Positions 27,769 to 36,377 of a stretch of 64,000 nt of DNA are shown here, one piece after another. The first letter of the stretch is position 1. Each line of letters begins with the position of its first letter. The notes under the pieces were generated by a model. That model did not search any database. It was not told the DNA's origin and saw only the letters and a program-made list of their open reading frames with translations. A program made the position numbers and the translations under genes. Source of the DNA: DASVTR01 sp036387475 (GTDB lineage: Bacteria; Acidobacteriota; Blastocatellia; Pyrinomonadales; Pyrinomonadaceae); the NCBI GenBank assembly GCA_036387475.1, contig DASVTR010000026.1, positions 1-64,000 of the forward strand, written 5' to 3'.

Positions 27769-27966
27769 ATTTTCCTGACTTGCACCCGCGCATTGTTATT
27801 TCAGGCTGTACTAAAATCTCGCACAAATGATCGGAGTTGATATACACTCACGCCCGTAAAAATTGACTGCCTTACGGCTGAATCCTGAGACAGCAAAGTT
27901 CCGCCGCTAATACCTGTCTGCTGTCTTGTAAGTTGTGAACTTCGACTGGTCGTCCAGAGGAATGAC

Positions 27967-28899
27967 ATGCTACCATCTGTTTACACAATTGAAGTGCAAA
28001 GCGAATATTTACTTTTACATCCTGACTCAAATTCTGATGAAGCTATTCAAGTTGAGATTACGGAGAAGCCATCAGCTTATCCCGTACTTAAATGGGCTGG
28101 TGGAAAGCAATGGCTAGCCGTAGCGGCCAAGCATCTGCTACCGCCTAACTGGCGGGGAAGATACTATGAGACCTTTCTGGGAGGGGGAGCTTTTTTCTTC
28201 GCTGTTCAGCCTAGCCAAGCTACTATTTCAGATCTTAATCAAGAACTTATTACCACTTACCAAGCGATCCGTGAAGAACCTGAGCGAGTCATCCAGCTTC
28301 TACGCACTTACCCCCATGATGAAGAGTTTTACTACACTCTACGGGCTAAAGAGCCCCGCAAGCCGCATACAATTGCAGCCCGCTTCCTCTACCTAAATCA
28401 CACATGCTGGAATGGCTTGTACCGCGTTAATGCCGAAGGGCGATTCAATACGCCGTTCGGAAGATACGACAATCCTACTATTTGCGATGAAGAGCGTATT
28501 AATAGTGCTTCCGAAGCATTGCAACATGCCCAGATTGAGGATGGATCATTTCAAAATATAGTCTTAACCGTCCAGCCTGGTGATTTTGCTTATTTCGATC
28601 CGCCATTCATCACCGGCCATCAAAATAATGGTTTCTTAAAATATAACAAGACCCTATTCTCATGGGCTGATCAAGAGAATCTTGCTCGTCATGCTATACA
28701 ACTCGCAAACGCTGGCGTATATGTCCTAGTTAGTAATGCAGACTACCCCGCAGTTATAAATTTATATAAGGGGTTTTACTGCTATCGGGCGAAACGGCGC
28801 AGTTTAATTGGAGGGCAGGCGAACTCTCGCGGCATCATAACTGAAGCTCTTCTTTCCAATTATCCACTTTTGGGCTATGAAACTGAGGTAGTTCAATAG
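27967..28899 (+). CDS. Dam-like DNA adenine N6-methyltransferase
   Basis: A 310-residue D12-class methylase. Motif X is KWAGGK (residues 42-47), motif I is ETFLGGGAFFF, and motif IV is FDPPF (about 214-218), a conservative variant of DPPY. NHTCWNGLYRVNAEGRFNTP is the typical Dam-family target-recognition region. It would methylate adenine using S-adenosylmethionine; the sequence specificity is unknown. The ATG at 27967 follows GAGG. It is the first of three genes spaced by only 2-3 bp with the ParB-like gene and the next one, so it is one operon. A methylase ahead of HerA/NurA suggests self-marking in a restriction-like system. Confidence 0.9.
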   Translation: MLPSVYTIEVQSEYLLLHPDSNSDEAIQVEITEKPSAYPVLKWAGGKQWLAVAAKHLLPPNWRGRYYETFLGGGAFFFAVQPSQATISDLNQELITTYQAIREEPERVIQLLRTYPHDEEFYYTLRAKEPRKPHTIAARFLYLNHTCWNGLYRVNAEGRFNTPFGRYDNPTICDEERINSASEALQHAQIEDGSFQNIVLTVQPGDFAYFDPPFITGHQNNGFLKYNKTLFSWADQENLARHAIQLANAGVYVLVSNADYPAVINLYKGFYCYRAKRRSLIGGQANSRGIITEALLSNYPLLGYETEVVQ

Positions 28900-28901
28900 C
28901 A

Positions 28902-29846
28902 ATGGCAACTGAAACTCTTCAAGAGATTCATCCCGACACCATTAATCCCAATCCACAGAATCCCCGCCTCATCTTCCGTGAGGAGGAGATGAATCAATTG
29001 CTAATCTCAATTAAGGAGGTTGGTATTAGGGTTCCCCTGTCTGTCTACCATGAGAGGGGTAGCAAGTTCACTCTCATTGATGGTGAGCGTCGGTGGCGCT
29101 GTGCAAGGAAACTGAACCTGACTAGCGTCCCTGTGATCGTCTATCCAAGGCCATCACCTTTAGAGAACTTGCTCATGATGTTCAACATTCATAAGGTTCG
29201 TTCGGATTGGGACATCATGCCTATGGCGTTAAAGTTAGATGATATTCGTGGAATGTTGGAAGCGGAAGGTAAAGATTCAAGACCCAAAGCTCTAGCTGCA
29301 ATAACGGGAGTTGCGCTCCCAACTATTCGTCGCGCTTTAGACCTTCTTGCGTTGCCAAAGAAGTACCAAGATATGCTATTGAAAGAAGCGGAGAAGCCGC
29401 GCGGCATGCAGCGTATAAAGCCCGATCTATTTATAGAAATAAATAAATCTTTGCATGTCGTTGAGAATTACACGCCCAGAGTATTTAATGCGGTCACGAA
29501 AACTCAGTATGTACATGCGATGGTTGAAAAGTATGTCGACCGAGTAGTTGACAACGTTACCAGCTACCGAGAAGTAGCAAAAATCGCGCGAGCGGAGTTA
29601 ACAGGCATAAATAAATCAGAAGCTACGAAGGCTATTGTTAAATTAGTTCAAGCTAAGGGCTACAGCATCGAGCAAGCATATCAAGATACTGTTGAATATG
29701 CGTATGAGCAGCGAGATTTAGCCTCACGCCTCCGCGGCATAACGGAGAAGTTAACTCAGTATAAATTGCCCAGCCGTTTGTCCGATGATGTGCGTACAGT
29801 TCTTACAAATCTTAGAGATGAAATAGACCGACTATTGGGCGGCTAA
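28902..29846 (+). CDS. ParB/Srx-domain protein
   Basis: A 314-residue protein with a ParB N-terminal domain at about residues 5-100: INPNPQNPRLIF, LLISIKEVGIRVPLSVY and FTLIDGERRWRCARKLNL, including the GERR motif, followed by NIHKVRSDW. A central helix-turn-helix region (ALAAITGVALPTIRRALDLL) fits the ParB DNA-binding core. The C-terminus is helical. ParB-fold proteins bind DNA and CTP, and some act as nucleases; they also occur in DNA-modification defence clusters. It lies 2 bp after the methylase and 3 bp before the next gene. There is no ParA, so plasmid partition is unlikely. Confidence 0.85.
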   Translation: MATETLQEIHPDTINPNPQNPRLIFREEEMNQLLISIKEVGIRVPLSVYHERGSKFTLIDGERRWRCARKLNLTSVPVIVYPRPSPLENLLMMFNIHKVRSDWDIMPMALKLDDIRGMLEAEGKDSRPKALAAITGVALPTIRRALDLLALPKKYQDMLLKEAEKPRGMQRIKPDLFIEINKSLHVVENYTPRVFNAVTKTQYVHAMVEKYVDRVVDNVTSYREVAKIARAELTGINKSEATKAIVKLVQAKGYSIEQAYQDTVEYAYEQRDLASRLRGITEKLTQYKLPSRLSDDVRTVLTNLRDEIDRLLGG

Positions 29847-29849
29847 TTA

Positions 29850-30677
29850 ATGAAGTTCAACTTCACGCCAGACGAAGCCCAAATTGTAGCAAAAGCTGTC
29901 GCAAGATACTTGAAACGGAAACGGATGTCAGTTTCCGTTGAAGTCGCGGCATGGCAGGATGCGCCTCTACGCACCACGCTGGTTGGCAAACTAGCTGGCC
30001 TTGTCACACTCATCGAAGTACAAGGCGCTCTAAACTACAACAAGCCAATTAAGGACTTGGCTACATGGATTGCGGCTAAGCGTTACTATGCAGAATTAAG
30101 TATTGCGGTTCCCTCCGAGGCAACTACGCAAGCTGGTGTCTTAGACGACCTCAGAGAAGATGGTATTGGCTTGCTAATTGTTGAAGAGGAAGGTCCTATC
30201 AAGCAATTAATAAAACCTAAGAATCCGTCTCTAGTTATTATGCCAGACCCAACACTAAAGTTTGGGAAGTGTAAGCAAGAAGTCCTCGATGCAGTCACTA
30301 AATTTAATGATGTAGACCGCAAGGACGGACTGAGAGACATGTGTGAGTTAGTTGAGCGGGAAACTGAAGTACTAGCCGTGTCATCCGTGCGAAAAGGGAT
30401 CTTGGTTATGAGTGAAAATGATATAAAGAGACAAGATTGGTCCACTCAAATTGATACTCTCGCATCGGCAAGAGCATATAGCTCCGGCCACCAACCGATA
30501 ATAGAAACCAAACTTAAAGCAGATATGCATTCCTTTAGAGGCGCTCGCAACTTGGTCGATCATAAAGTTAGAACGAAAAGGGATGATAAAAGGAGGCAGA
30601 TGCAATTCGCTGAGCGGATGATGCAAGGCCCCCGCCTTATAGCAGAAATAATGACGCTTCAACGGCGGATCAAATGA
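29850..30677 (+). CDS. possible PD-(D/E)xK-like nuclease-fold protein
   Basis: A 275-residue protein without a recognised family. Near residues 45-90 it reads LVTLIEVQG followed by ATWIAAKRYYAELSIAVP. This order, a strand ending E-x-Q and then a helix and a strand ending in Pro, is typical of a PD-(D/E)xK core with Gln in place of Lys. The first catalytic Asp is not obvious, so activity is uncertain. The C-terminal part (SFRGARNLVDHKVRTKRDDK) is basic and may bind DNA. It is the third gene of the methylase-ParB unit, 3 bp after ParB, and lies before HerA/NurA. Confidence 0.55.
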   Translation: MKFNFTPDEAQIVAKAVARYLKRKRMSVSVEVAAWQDAPLRTTLVGKLAGLVTLIEVQGALNYNKPIKDLATWIAAKRYYAELSIAVPSEATTQAGVLDDLREDGIGLLIVEEEGPIKQLIKPKNPSLVIMPDPTLKFGKCKQEVLDAVTKFNDVDRKDGLRDMCELVERETEVLAVSSVRKGILVMSENDIKRQDWSTQIDTLASARAYSSGHQPIIETKLKADMHSFRGARNLVDHKVRTKRDDKRRQMQFAERMMQGPRLIAEIMTLQRRIK

Positions 30678-31003
30678 ACTTAGAGTTCATTTCCTGCTCG
30701 AATTAAGCAGCTTTGGTAAGAGATCAGAAACTGGCTTGAAAAGCTGTCAGTAACTACGGTGGCTGGCGATATAATCTTTCAAATTAATACTTGTACGTTT
30801 AATCTAAATAAGGTGTAATAAAGCACCGATAGCGCGCGAGCCTCCATTCGCCACAGAAGGCACAGCCACTACTTTCAAAGGCAGGGATAGTCTCCCCAAT
30901 TTATTAATTCTCAAAACTTCCTCATGATTACTTCAATGCTGGGTGCCAGCCATAGTTAGGAGCAATGAGCTGAAGTGATCTTCACTGAGTTAAGGAAACC
31001 ACC
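30678..31003. other. intergenic region before herA
   Basis: About 325 bp between two same-strand units. A TATAAT-like string occurs near 30770 but lacks a well-placed -35. No gene or structure is otherwise visible. Confidence 0.35.
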
Positions 31004-33022
31004 ATGAGCAAGAAACAACCGAGCCTTTCGTCACTTATAAACGCCTCAGCAATTCAAGGAAATCCTATTGGGGCTTTGCGAATCTTCCTGGACAGGGAGG
31101 AGGCATTCGAAAAGGCAAAACAGGTCCAGAACATGCGATTTGTCGGCTACGTTCTGGAGCTTGGATATGAGTCTGCTAAAATTATCACGTCGGATCCTTA
31201 CAAGCTGGCTGTGGGCGGAATCCCAAGAGGTTCATTCCTCATAATGACTCCAAATAATCTTGGTGGTCTGCCACCACACTTTACCCTGCTTAGGGTTACA
31301 GGTGTCTCACCTACTCCTCTAAGTACTCAAGTCCAGCAAACGTATTTTGAGCTTCATAAGAAATCGATGCCCGAACTCGACGTCTGGACACAAAGTGAAT
31401 TGCAATGGGGAGCTCTTGATTGTGATGTACTTGGTATGTTCTACGCGGATCCAACCGAGATGCAGCGACTTGCCTTCTCTGGAGATGTGAACAATGTTGT
31501 GAGCGGCCATAGATATAAGGTTTATGCTCCAGACGAAGCCTTGCTGAAGTTGATAATAAATGGGATGGTGAAATCCGAACAGCAGTTTGAGCTAGGTGCA
31601 CTTCGTACGATGGAGTGTGGATTGGTTTCGAATGGGATAGTCCTGAACATCCCTGTTAACGTTTCGATGATGGATTTCAAGGGCTTTAGAACAGCGATGT
31701 TCGGCAAGACAAGGCTCGGTAAATCAAATGTGGTCAAACTTATCGCCCAAGGTATGCTTGAAGCGACCAAAGCGGATAATAGTGTTGGACAGATTATATT
31801 CGATATAAACGGCGAGTACGCTAATGACAATCCGCAAGACGGCAATAGATCTATCCGATCCGCTTACGCCAGTAGATGCGAAGTCTACGCTCTTACTAAG
31901 CGTGAAAGTACACCATCGAAGCCTCTACGCCTCAACTTTTATGAGCAGCCCGAGTCTACCATTGAAATACTTGCTTCGATGTTGGCGCAGGATAATAAGT
32001 CGTCCAATTACATCCGGAGTTTTGCCAACGCCAAGCTTCCTTCAATTGAATCAATCAGCGGCTTACCTGATGGTGAAAAGATACGACCCATCCGAAAAAT
32101 TCAGATATTTTGGGCGATCCTTAACAAAGCTGGTTTCCCTGCGGATGTCGGTCGCTTGAGAGCGAAAGGTCTCATATCAAGGCATACAAAGCATTTCGAT
32201 CCGCACTTCGACCAAAACTCCAGAACAACCGTATACCAAGCATTAAGAGGCAGTGCCCCTCCGCCAGCGCCAAATAAACTCGATGAGCTACAAGCTGAGA
32301 TGGAGACGTTTGCCCAATATGTTCAAGATTCCAGCAACCCTCAGTTAAATTCATCATCTGGCCGAGCGATGTTCGATGCAGATGACATGGCTTTATTAGG
32401 TTTCTTGGCCCCTGCATCAGGTTCGGGCCCGGCGATCCTAAGAGGGTACTTAGGATATCATTCGCCTCAGGCCGGAGATTTTATAAACGAAATTCTTGGT
32501 CTTTTAGATGAAGGTAAGACTATTATTCTAGATCTAGGCAACGCAACAGATCAGGTGCGACGATATTTTTCTGACATGCTTTCGAGTGCGGTCTTCGCGC
32601 ACCAAGAGAGGAAATTCGTCAATAATAAACTTGGCAATCATTTCGTTCAGTTGTATTTCGAAGAAGCTCATAACCTCTTCCCACCAGATAACAAGGACCT
32701 AACGGGTGTTTATGCTCGCTTCGCGAAAGAGGGGGCAAAATTTCATGTGGGTATGGTCTATTCCACGCAGTCTCCGTCAACAATTAACAGGGAGCTCTTG
32801 GCTCAAACGGAAAATTTTTTTGTTGGGCACTTATCCAGCCAAGACGAGGCCAAGGCGCTTTCTAGAGTGCAGGTGGCTTTTGCAGGAATTGAGGAAGATG
32901 TTCTTCGTGCCAAGACACCTGGTTATATGAGGATGCTAACGATGTCCCACCGCTTCGTAGTGCCTGTGCAAGCCAAGAAATTCGAAGCATCAGTTCCTGA
33001 CTCACATGTCGTTAGCATATAG
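31004..33022 (+). CDS. HerA-like hexameric DNA translocase ATPase
   Basis: A 672-residue protein with the HerA/FtsK-type ATPase core: Walker A FGKTRLGKSN (about residues 233-242), IIFDINGEY, TIILDLGN and Walker B LYFEEAHNLF (about 549-558). The arginine-finger region YSTQSPSTINRELLAQTENF is typical of HerA. An N-terminal HAS-barrel-like region precedes the ATPase. HerA proteins form hexamers that move along DNA and feed the nuclease NurA. The NurA gene follows 12 bp later. HerA/NurA pairs occur in archaeal repair and in bacterial defence loci; the carriage here on a transposon with a methylase favours defence. Confidence 0.9.
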   Translation: MSKKQPSLSSLINASAIQGNPIGALRIFLDREEAFEKAKQVQNMRFVGYVLELGYESAKIITSDPYKLAVGGIPRGSFLIMTPNNLGGLPPHFTLLRVTGVSPTPLSTQVQQTYFELHKKSMPELDVWTQSELQWGALDCDVLGMFYADPTEMQRLAFSGDVNNVVSGHRYKVYAPDEALLKLIINGMVKSEQQFELGALRTMECGLVSNGIVLNIPVNVSMMDFKGFRTAMFGKTRLGKSNVVKLIAQGMLEATKADNSVGQIIFDINGEYANDNPQDGNRSIRSAYASRCEVYALTKRESTPSKPLRLNFYEQPESTIEILASMLAQDNKSSNYIRSFANAKLPSIESISGLPDGEKIRPIRKIQIFWAILNKAGFPADVGRLRAKGLISRHTKHFDPHFDQNSRTTVYQALRGSAPPPAPNKLDELQAEMETFAQYVQDSSNPQLNSSSGRAMFDADDMALLGFLAPASGSGPAILRGYLGYHSPQAGDFINEILGLLDEGKTIILDLGNATDQVRRYFSDMLSSAVFAHQERKFVNNKLGNHFVQLYFEEAHNLFPPDNKDLTGVYARFAKEGAKFHVGMVYSTQSPSTINRELLAQTENFFVGHLSSQDEAKALSRVQVAFAGIEEDVLRAKTPGYMRMLTMSHRFVVPVQAKKFEASVPDSHVVSI

Positions 33023-33033
33023 GAAAAAGGATT

Positions 33034-34377
33034 ATGCCTTACTCTCAAGGAACAAGACTTCCCGGCGAGTCCGCTTCAAAACTAGGACACCTTTCAGTAG
33101 TTCAAAGTGATTGGGTCCGTTCCCTTATTGACGAGTTCGAATCATCAAATAGAGCGACTACGGATTCTAGCGAAACTACTTGGCTGCTGTTCGATCCAAC
33201 AGGCATTGAACCGCTGCGGAATGTCTGGGCAGTAGATGGTTCATTCGTCACAGTACAATCGGAGGAGAAACCACCTAAGGAATTGTCCTTCGTCAAAACG
33301 GCTTTGCTAACCGTTGATCGATCTAAATTAGACGCGATAGACAAAGAGCATCCACATCCATTACTCCTCCAAGACGTTTTGAGAGAGAGCGCAATCTTTC
33401 ACGCAACTGTCTTCCCTTTGAAGAATATTAGGACACCGTTAGGAAGCACTTATAACGCTGTTCGTCATATCATTCGGGATTCGATGAAGGTCGATGAGGA
33501 TGGTGCCTTTTACGAAACATTGAAGTGGATTGCTTACAGAAAATGGAGCAAGCAGCCCACTTCCTCACCAGCCTTTGAATGCCCTCACTGCCACTATAAG
33601 ACTGAGGATGGCTTGCCGTTCAATGCTGATGAGAGTAAATGTAGGAGATGCTCTAAAACTGTGTTTTTAACTGATATGATTGGTTTTCATCTTGACATGG
33701 ATGAGGAGAGCGCCCCTGAATCAGTAGCATCTGCCTACATGCTCATAATGGAGCATTTGATGATCTTTACGGCTGTACGGCTTCTATGGCATCACAGCGA
33801 CAAACACGTGTTAAGTGATACGCTGTTTATTAAGGATGGTCCTTTAACACTTAGGAGTCAGTATTCCAAACTTGTACCAGCAATAAGGGCGTTTCTCCAG
33901 CATGCGAAGGATGTGGGAAGGCCCGTCTATATCATTGGTCAGGAGAAGAGTGGCGCTTTCTTTGACCATCTGGCTTCAATAGCTCGCTTCGCTCCTCCAC
34001 ATGCTAGAGATGAGAAAGCCGCCTACTCAGTTCTCTCGCATGATTACGTTCGCCGTGAAGTTTATCGTTCACCAGACTTATCGAACCCTTACGGAAGCCG
34101 TACTAACTGGGGCGAAAAGCTCTACCTGAAGATCGATCCGGGAACTTACATAGTACTCAATCTGCCTACTGGTGAGTACAAAGACGACGGAAGCTTTCCG
34201 TCTGCAAGCGATTTGATCGGGTTACAACGAATATTGGCGACACTTCCAAACTTGGTAAGTCATAAGTTTGAAGGCGCTCTTTTCCCGGTAGAGTTAGCTA
34301 ACGGTATCGCTTCTATGTCAAGCTATCCGTCCGCGAAGATTTTACAGAGATTTGTAGAATCGAGTATAAGAAGGTGA
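33034..34377 (+). CDS. NurA-family 5'-3' nuclease with zinc finger
   Basis: A 447-residue protein. The NurA motif AVDGSF (residues 66-71) carries the first metal-binding Asp, and FIKDGPL (about 270) the second conserved acidic motif, both hallmarks of NurA. An insert with FECPHCHYK and CRRCSK forms a likely four-Cys zinc finger (about 184-210), which is not part of the minimal archaeal NurA. NurA works with HerA in DNA end resection or destruction. It is the last gene of the HerA unit and the last gene before the transposon right end. Confidence 0.85.
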   Translation: MPYSQGTRLPGESASKLGHLSVVQSDWVRSLIDEFESSNRATTDSSETTWLLFDPTGIEPLRNVWAVDGSFVTVQSEEKPPKELSFVKTALLTVDRSKLDAIDKEHPHPLLLQDVLRESAIFHATVFPLKNIRTPLGSTYNAVRHIIRDSMKVDEDGAFYETLKWIAYRKWSKQPTSSPAFECPHCHYKTEDGLPFNADESKCRRCSKTVFLTDMIGFHLDMDEESAPESVASAYMLIMEHLMIFTAVRLLWHHSDKHVLSDTLFIKDGPLTLRSQYSKLVPAIRAFLQHAKDVGRPVYIIGQEKSGAFFDHLASIARFAPPHARDEKAAYSVLSHDYVRREVYRSPDLSNPYGSRTNWGEKLYLKIDPGTYIVLNLPTGEYKDDGSFPSASDLIGLQRILATLPNLVSHKFEGALFPVELANGIASMSSYPSAKILQRFVESSIRR

Positions 34378-34942
34378 GGAGTGAGCATTTGATATCTTTG
34401 CAGGTAACAAGACTACTCTATTATAGTCAGCCAAACTAGGGAATCGAAAGTAGTCAGATAACAGTATACGTTTCTAGCCTAGTCTTACTCACATTAACCA
34501 CAGCGTTATTGAACTCTGCCACTACACCCACTCAATGTTAGCAGCGCGGCGTCTTAAAGCGGCTTTCAATCGCGTGCCAACGAATAACCGCAGTGCTTGA
34601 ACCAGCTGCGACTCAGAGCCAGACGTGTAACAAAGCTGCCAAAAGCAAAACCGGCCGGTCAGTTAATAGATCAATATCACTTCACCGGATGAGAAAGTTA
34701 CTTTGGATTTCCTCCAACTGCGTTAATGCTGCTCGCAAATCAACAATGATTTCCGCAATAATCGTTTCCACTTCGGGGAGATTCTCAAATCCCTTTAAGC
34801 TTTCACCCTCAATCCAAAAAAATCTAAATTGCCTTTGTCCCTTTTGGTTAGCTCATAATAAGCAAAGAGTAGCAACACTCTACTGCGTCACGATTCAGCT
34901 TGAGTATTATAGTTAATTTTTATTTGCACCTCTTTTGTGATT
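34378..34942. other. gene-free DNA inside the transposon right end
   Basis: About 565 bp of AT-rich DNA after the nuclease gene. Open frames here are short and without ribosome-binding sites. No CRISPR-like repeat or tRNA is visible. Confidence 0.4.
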
Positions 34943-35071
34943 ATTCTCAGCGTCTTTCGTTCACTTGCAATCACCGTTGGAATTCATAATACACTCCGCT
35001 CTATATTTTCAACGACTTTGATGTTTTTCTCAGGGACTTTGATATATTTTCAACGACTTTGGTTTTTAGTA
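34943..35071. repeat. transposon right end with TnsB-like binding sites
   Basis: Sites lie at 35047-35063 (TTTTCAACGACTTTGGT), 35026-35043 (TTTCTCAGGGACTTTGAT), 35005-35021 (TATTTTCAACGACTTTG) and a weaker one at 34943-34960. They are inverted relative to the left-end sites. The outermost site ends eight bases from the terminus, the same spacing as on the left (about seven bases). Confidence 0.85.
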
Positions 35072-35076
35072 TTTAA
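35072..35076. repeat. right copy of the 5-bp target-site duplication
   Basis: TTTAA directly outside the right terminus, matching 12446-12450. One base separates it from the stop codon of the leftward RlmD-like gene. Confidence 0.8.
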
Positions 35077-35077
35077 G

Positions 35078-36325
35078 CTAAAGCTTGAGTTTGGCGATTG
35101 CTTCGACGTGATGCGTTTGCGGAAACATATCGAAGGCAGCGAGCGCTTCAAGCTGGTAGCCGCCCTTCAACAGTTCTTTGAGGTCGCGTGCGAGCGTTGC
35201 CGGGTCGCAGGAGACGTAGGTGATGCGCTGCGGGCGCAGGGTCAGCAAACCAGCGATAGCTTCAGCTTCAGCACCGGCGCGCGGAGGGTCGAGCAGTACG
35301 AAGTCTGCGGGCGCTAACTCCTGCGCGTGGCTGTCGAGATATTCGCCGACTCTGGCGCACTCAAACGTCGCGTTACTGAGTTGCGCATCCGAGAGGTTGC
35401 GGCGCGCGTAAGTAATTGCATCAGAATTGGCCTCGATGCCTGTCACGCGTATGAAGCGGCGCGCGAGCGGCAGGGTGAAGAGGCCGACACCGCAGTAGAG
35501 GTCAACGGCGTGTGTGCCCTGCGGCGCGTCGGAGATAGCTGCGGCGACGAGCGCGGGCAGCAATTCATGATTAATCTGAAAAAAGCCGTCGGCGCTGAAA
35601 TGGTAGCGATGGCCCGCAATCGTGCGGCTCACCTCCGGCGTGCCTTCGTCGTTGATAGATGGAGCGAGCGATGCTCCTTCGTCGCCTGCAACGGCCTGAA
35701 ATTCGACGACGTTTGCGGGCAACGCTGCGTTATGCATCTGTTCTCGCAAGCTTAGGAAAGTATCTTGCAACGAGGGGGCGAGGACGGGACAGGCTGCGAC
35801 ATCGCAGACGCGATGAGAGCTGCGCTCGAAATAACCGAGGCGGCGCGAGCGCCCGTCGTGCTGCCACTGCGCGCGTGAGCGGTAGTGCCATTCGAGCGGG
35901 GAAGGGGTCATTGGAATCTGTCGCGGGTCAAGCTCGATGTGCGCGATGCGGCGCAGGCAGTCACTGATAATCTCCTGCTTGGCCGCGAGTTGCGCTTCGT
36001 AGCTCAACTGCTGAAAGTCGCAGCCACCGCACCGCCCGAAGTAAGGGCAGGGTGGCTCGACGCGTGCGGGCGAAGGATTGATGATCTCGACAATCGAAGC
36101 GAACCGGACGCTCCCGCTCGCGCGTTCTATCCGCACACGAACTCTATCATCCGGCGCTGCCAACGAGACCAGCAGCGTTTGTCCTCCTGCGTGGGCCAAC
36201 CCTACGCCGCCCGGCAGTATGCGCTCGATTGTGACTTCAATTTCCGGGCTGGCTGTTTCCTTGCGAGCCTCGCGATTCTCACTCCGTCTGCCGCCTTCGC
36301 TTCTGACACGCTTTCGCTTTTTCAT
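35078..36325 (-). CDS. rlmD: RlmD/TrmA-family RNA (uracil-5)-methyltransferase
   Basis: A 415-residue protein of the class I SAM-dependent uracil-C5 RNA methyltransferases. The N-terminal TRAM domain (about 25-85; GVGLAHAGGQTLLVSLAAPD) is followed by Fe-S cysteines (PCPYFGRCGGCDFQ). The SAM site is YCGVGLFTLPLA, the catalytic region LDPPRAG, and the nucleophile motif YVSCDPATLARDL. It probably makes m5U in 23S rRNA (RlmD-like), although RlmC and TrmA act similarly and cannot be excluded. Its stop codon lies one base from the target-site duplication, so its 3' end is the probable attachment site of the Tn7-like element. The gene itself is intact. Confidence 0.85.
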   Translation of the reverse strand: MKKRKRVRSEGGRRSENREARKETASPEIEVTIERILPGGVGLAHAGGQTLLVSLAAPDDRVRVRIERASGSVRFASIVEIINPSPARVEPPCPYFGRCGGCDFQQLSYEAQLAAKQEIISDCLRRIAHIELDPRQIPMTPSPLEWHYRSRAQWQHDGRSRRLGYFERSSHRVCDVAACPVLAPSLQDTFLSLREQMHNAALPANVVEFQAVAGDEGASLAPSINDEGTPEVSRTIAGHRYHFSADGFFQINHELLPALVAAAISDAPQGTHAVDLYCGVGLFTLPLARRFIRVTGIEANSDAITYARRNLSDAQLSNATFECARVGEYLDSHAQELAPADFVLLDPPRAGAEAEAIAGLLTLRPQRITYVSCDPATLARDLKELLKGGYQLEALAAFDMFPQTHHVEAIAKLKL

Positions 36326-36377
36326 TTCGTGCTGAAAGCCCTAACAAAAATCGCAACCTCGGCCAACAGCCCAGAGC

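Larger units (their letters stand above)
12451..35071. mobile_element. Tn7-like transposon, 22.6 kb, complete with both ends
   Basis: The element starts TACTAAAAACC and ends GGTTTTTAGTA, an 11-bp perfect terminal inverted repeat. It is flanked by direct TTTAA repeats. Both ends carry several roughly 20-bp repeats in opposite orientation (consensus ACCAAAGTCGTTGAAAAT), the arrangement of TnsB-binding sites. It encodes TnsA, TnsB, TnsC and two TniQ proteins and is AT-richer than the host DNA on both sides. Cargo lies on both sides of the transposase genes: a minus-strand operon on the left, and regulator, methylase, HerA and NurA genes on the right. The insertion lies one base past the stop codon of an RlmD-like gene. 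No CRISPR array or Cas gene is visible, so this is not an evident CRISPR-guided element. Confidence 0.9.

Noticed and set aside
28902..29846. Plasmid partition ParB
   Set aside because: There is no ParA gene or centromere-like repeat; the context is a methylase operon in a transposon.
12451..35071. CRISPR-guided (CAST-type) transposon
   Set aside because: I found no repeat-spacer array and no Cas effector gene inside the element.
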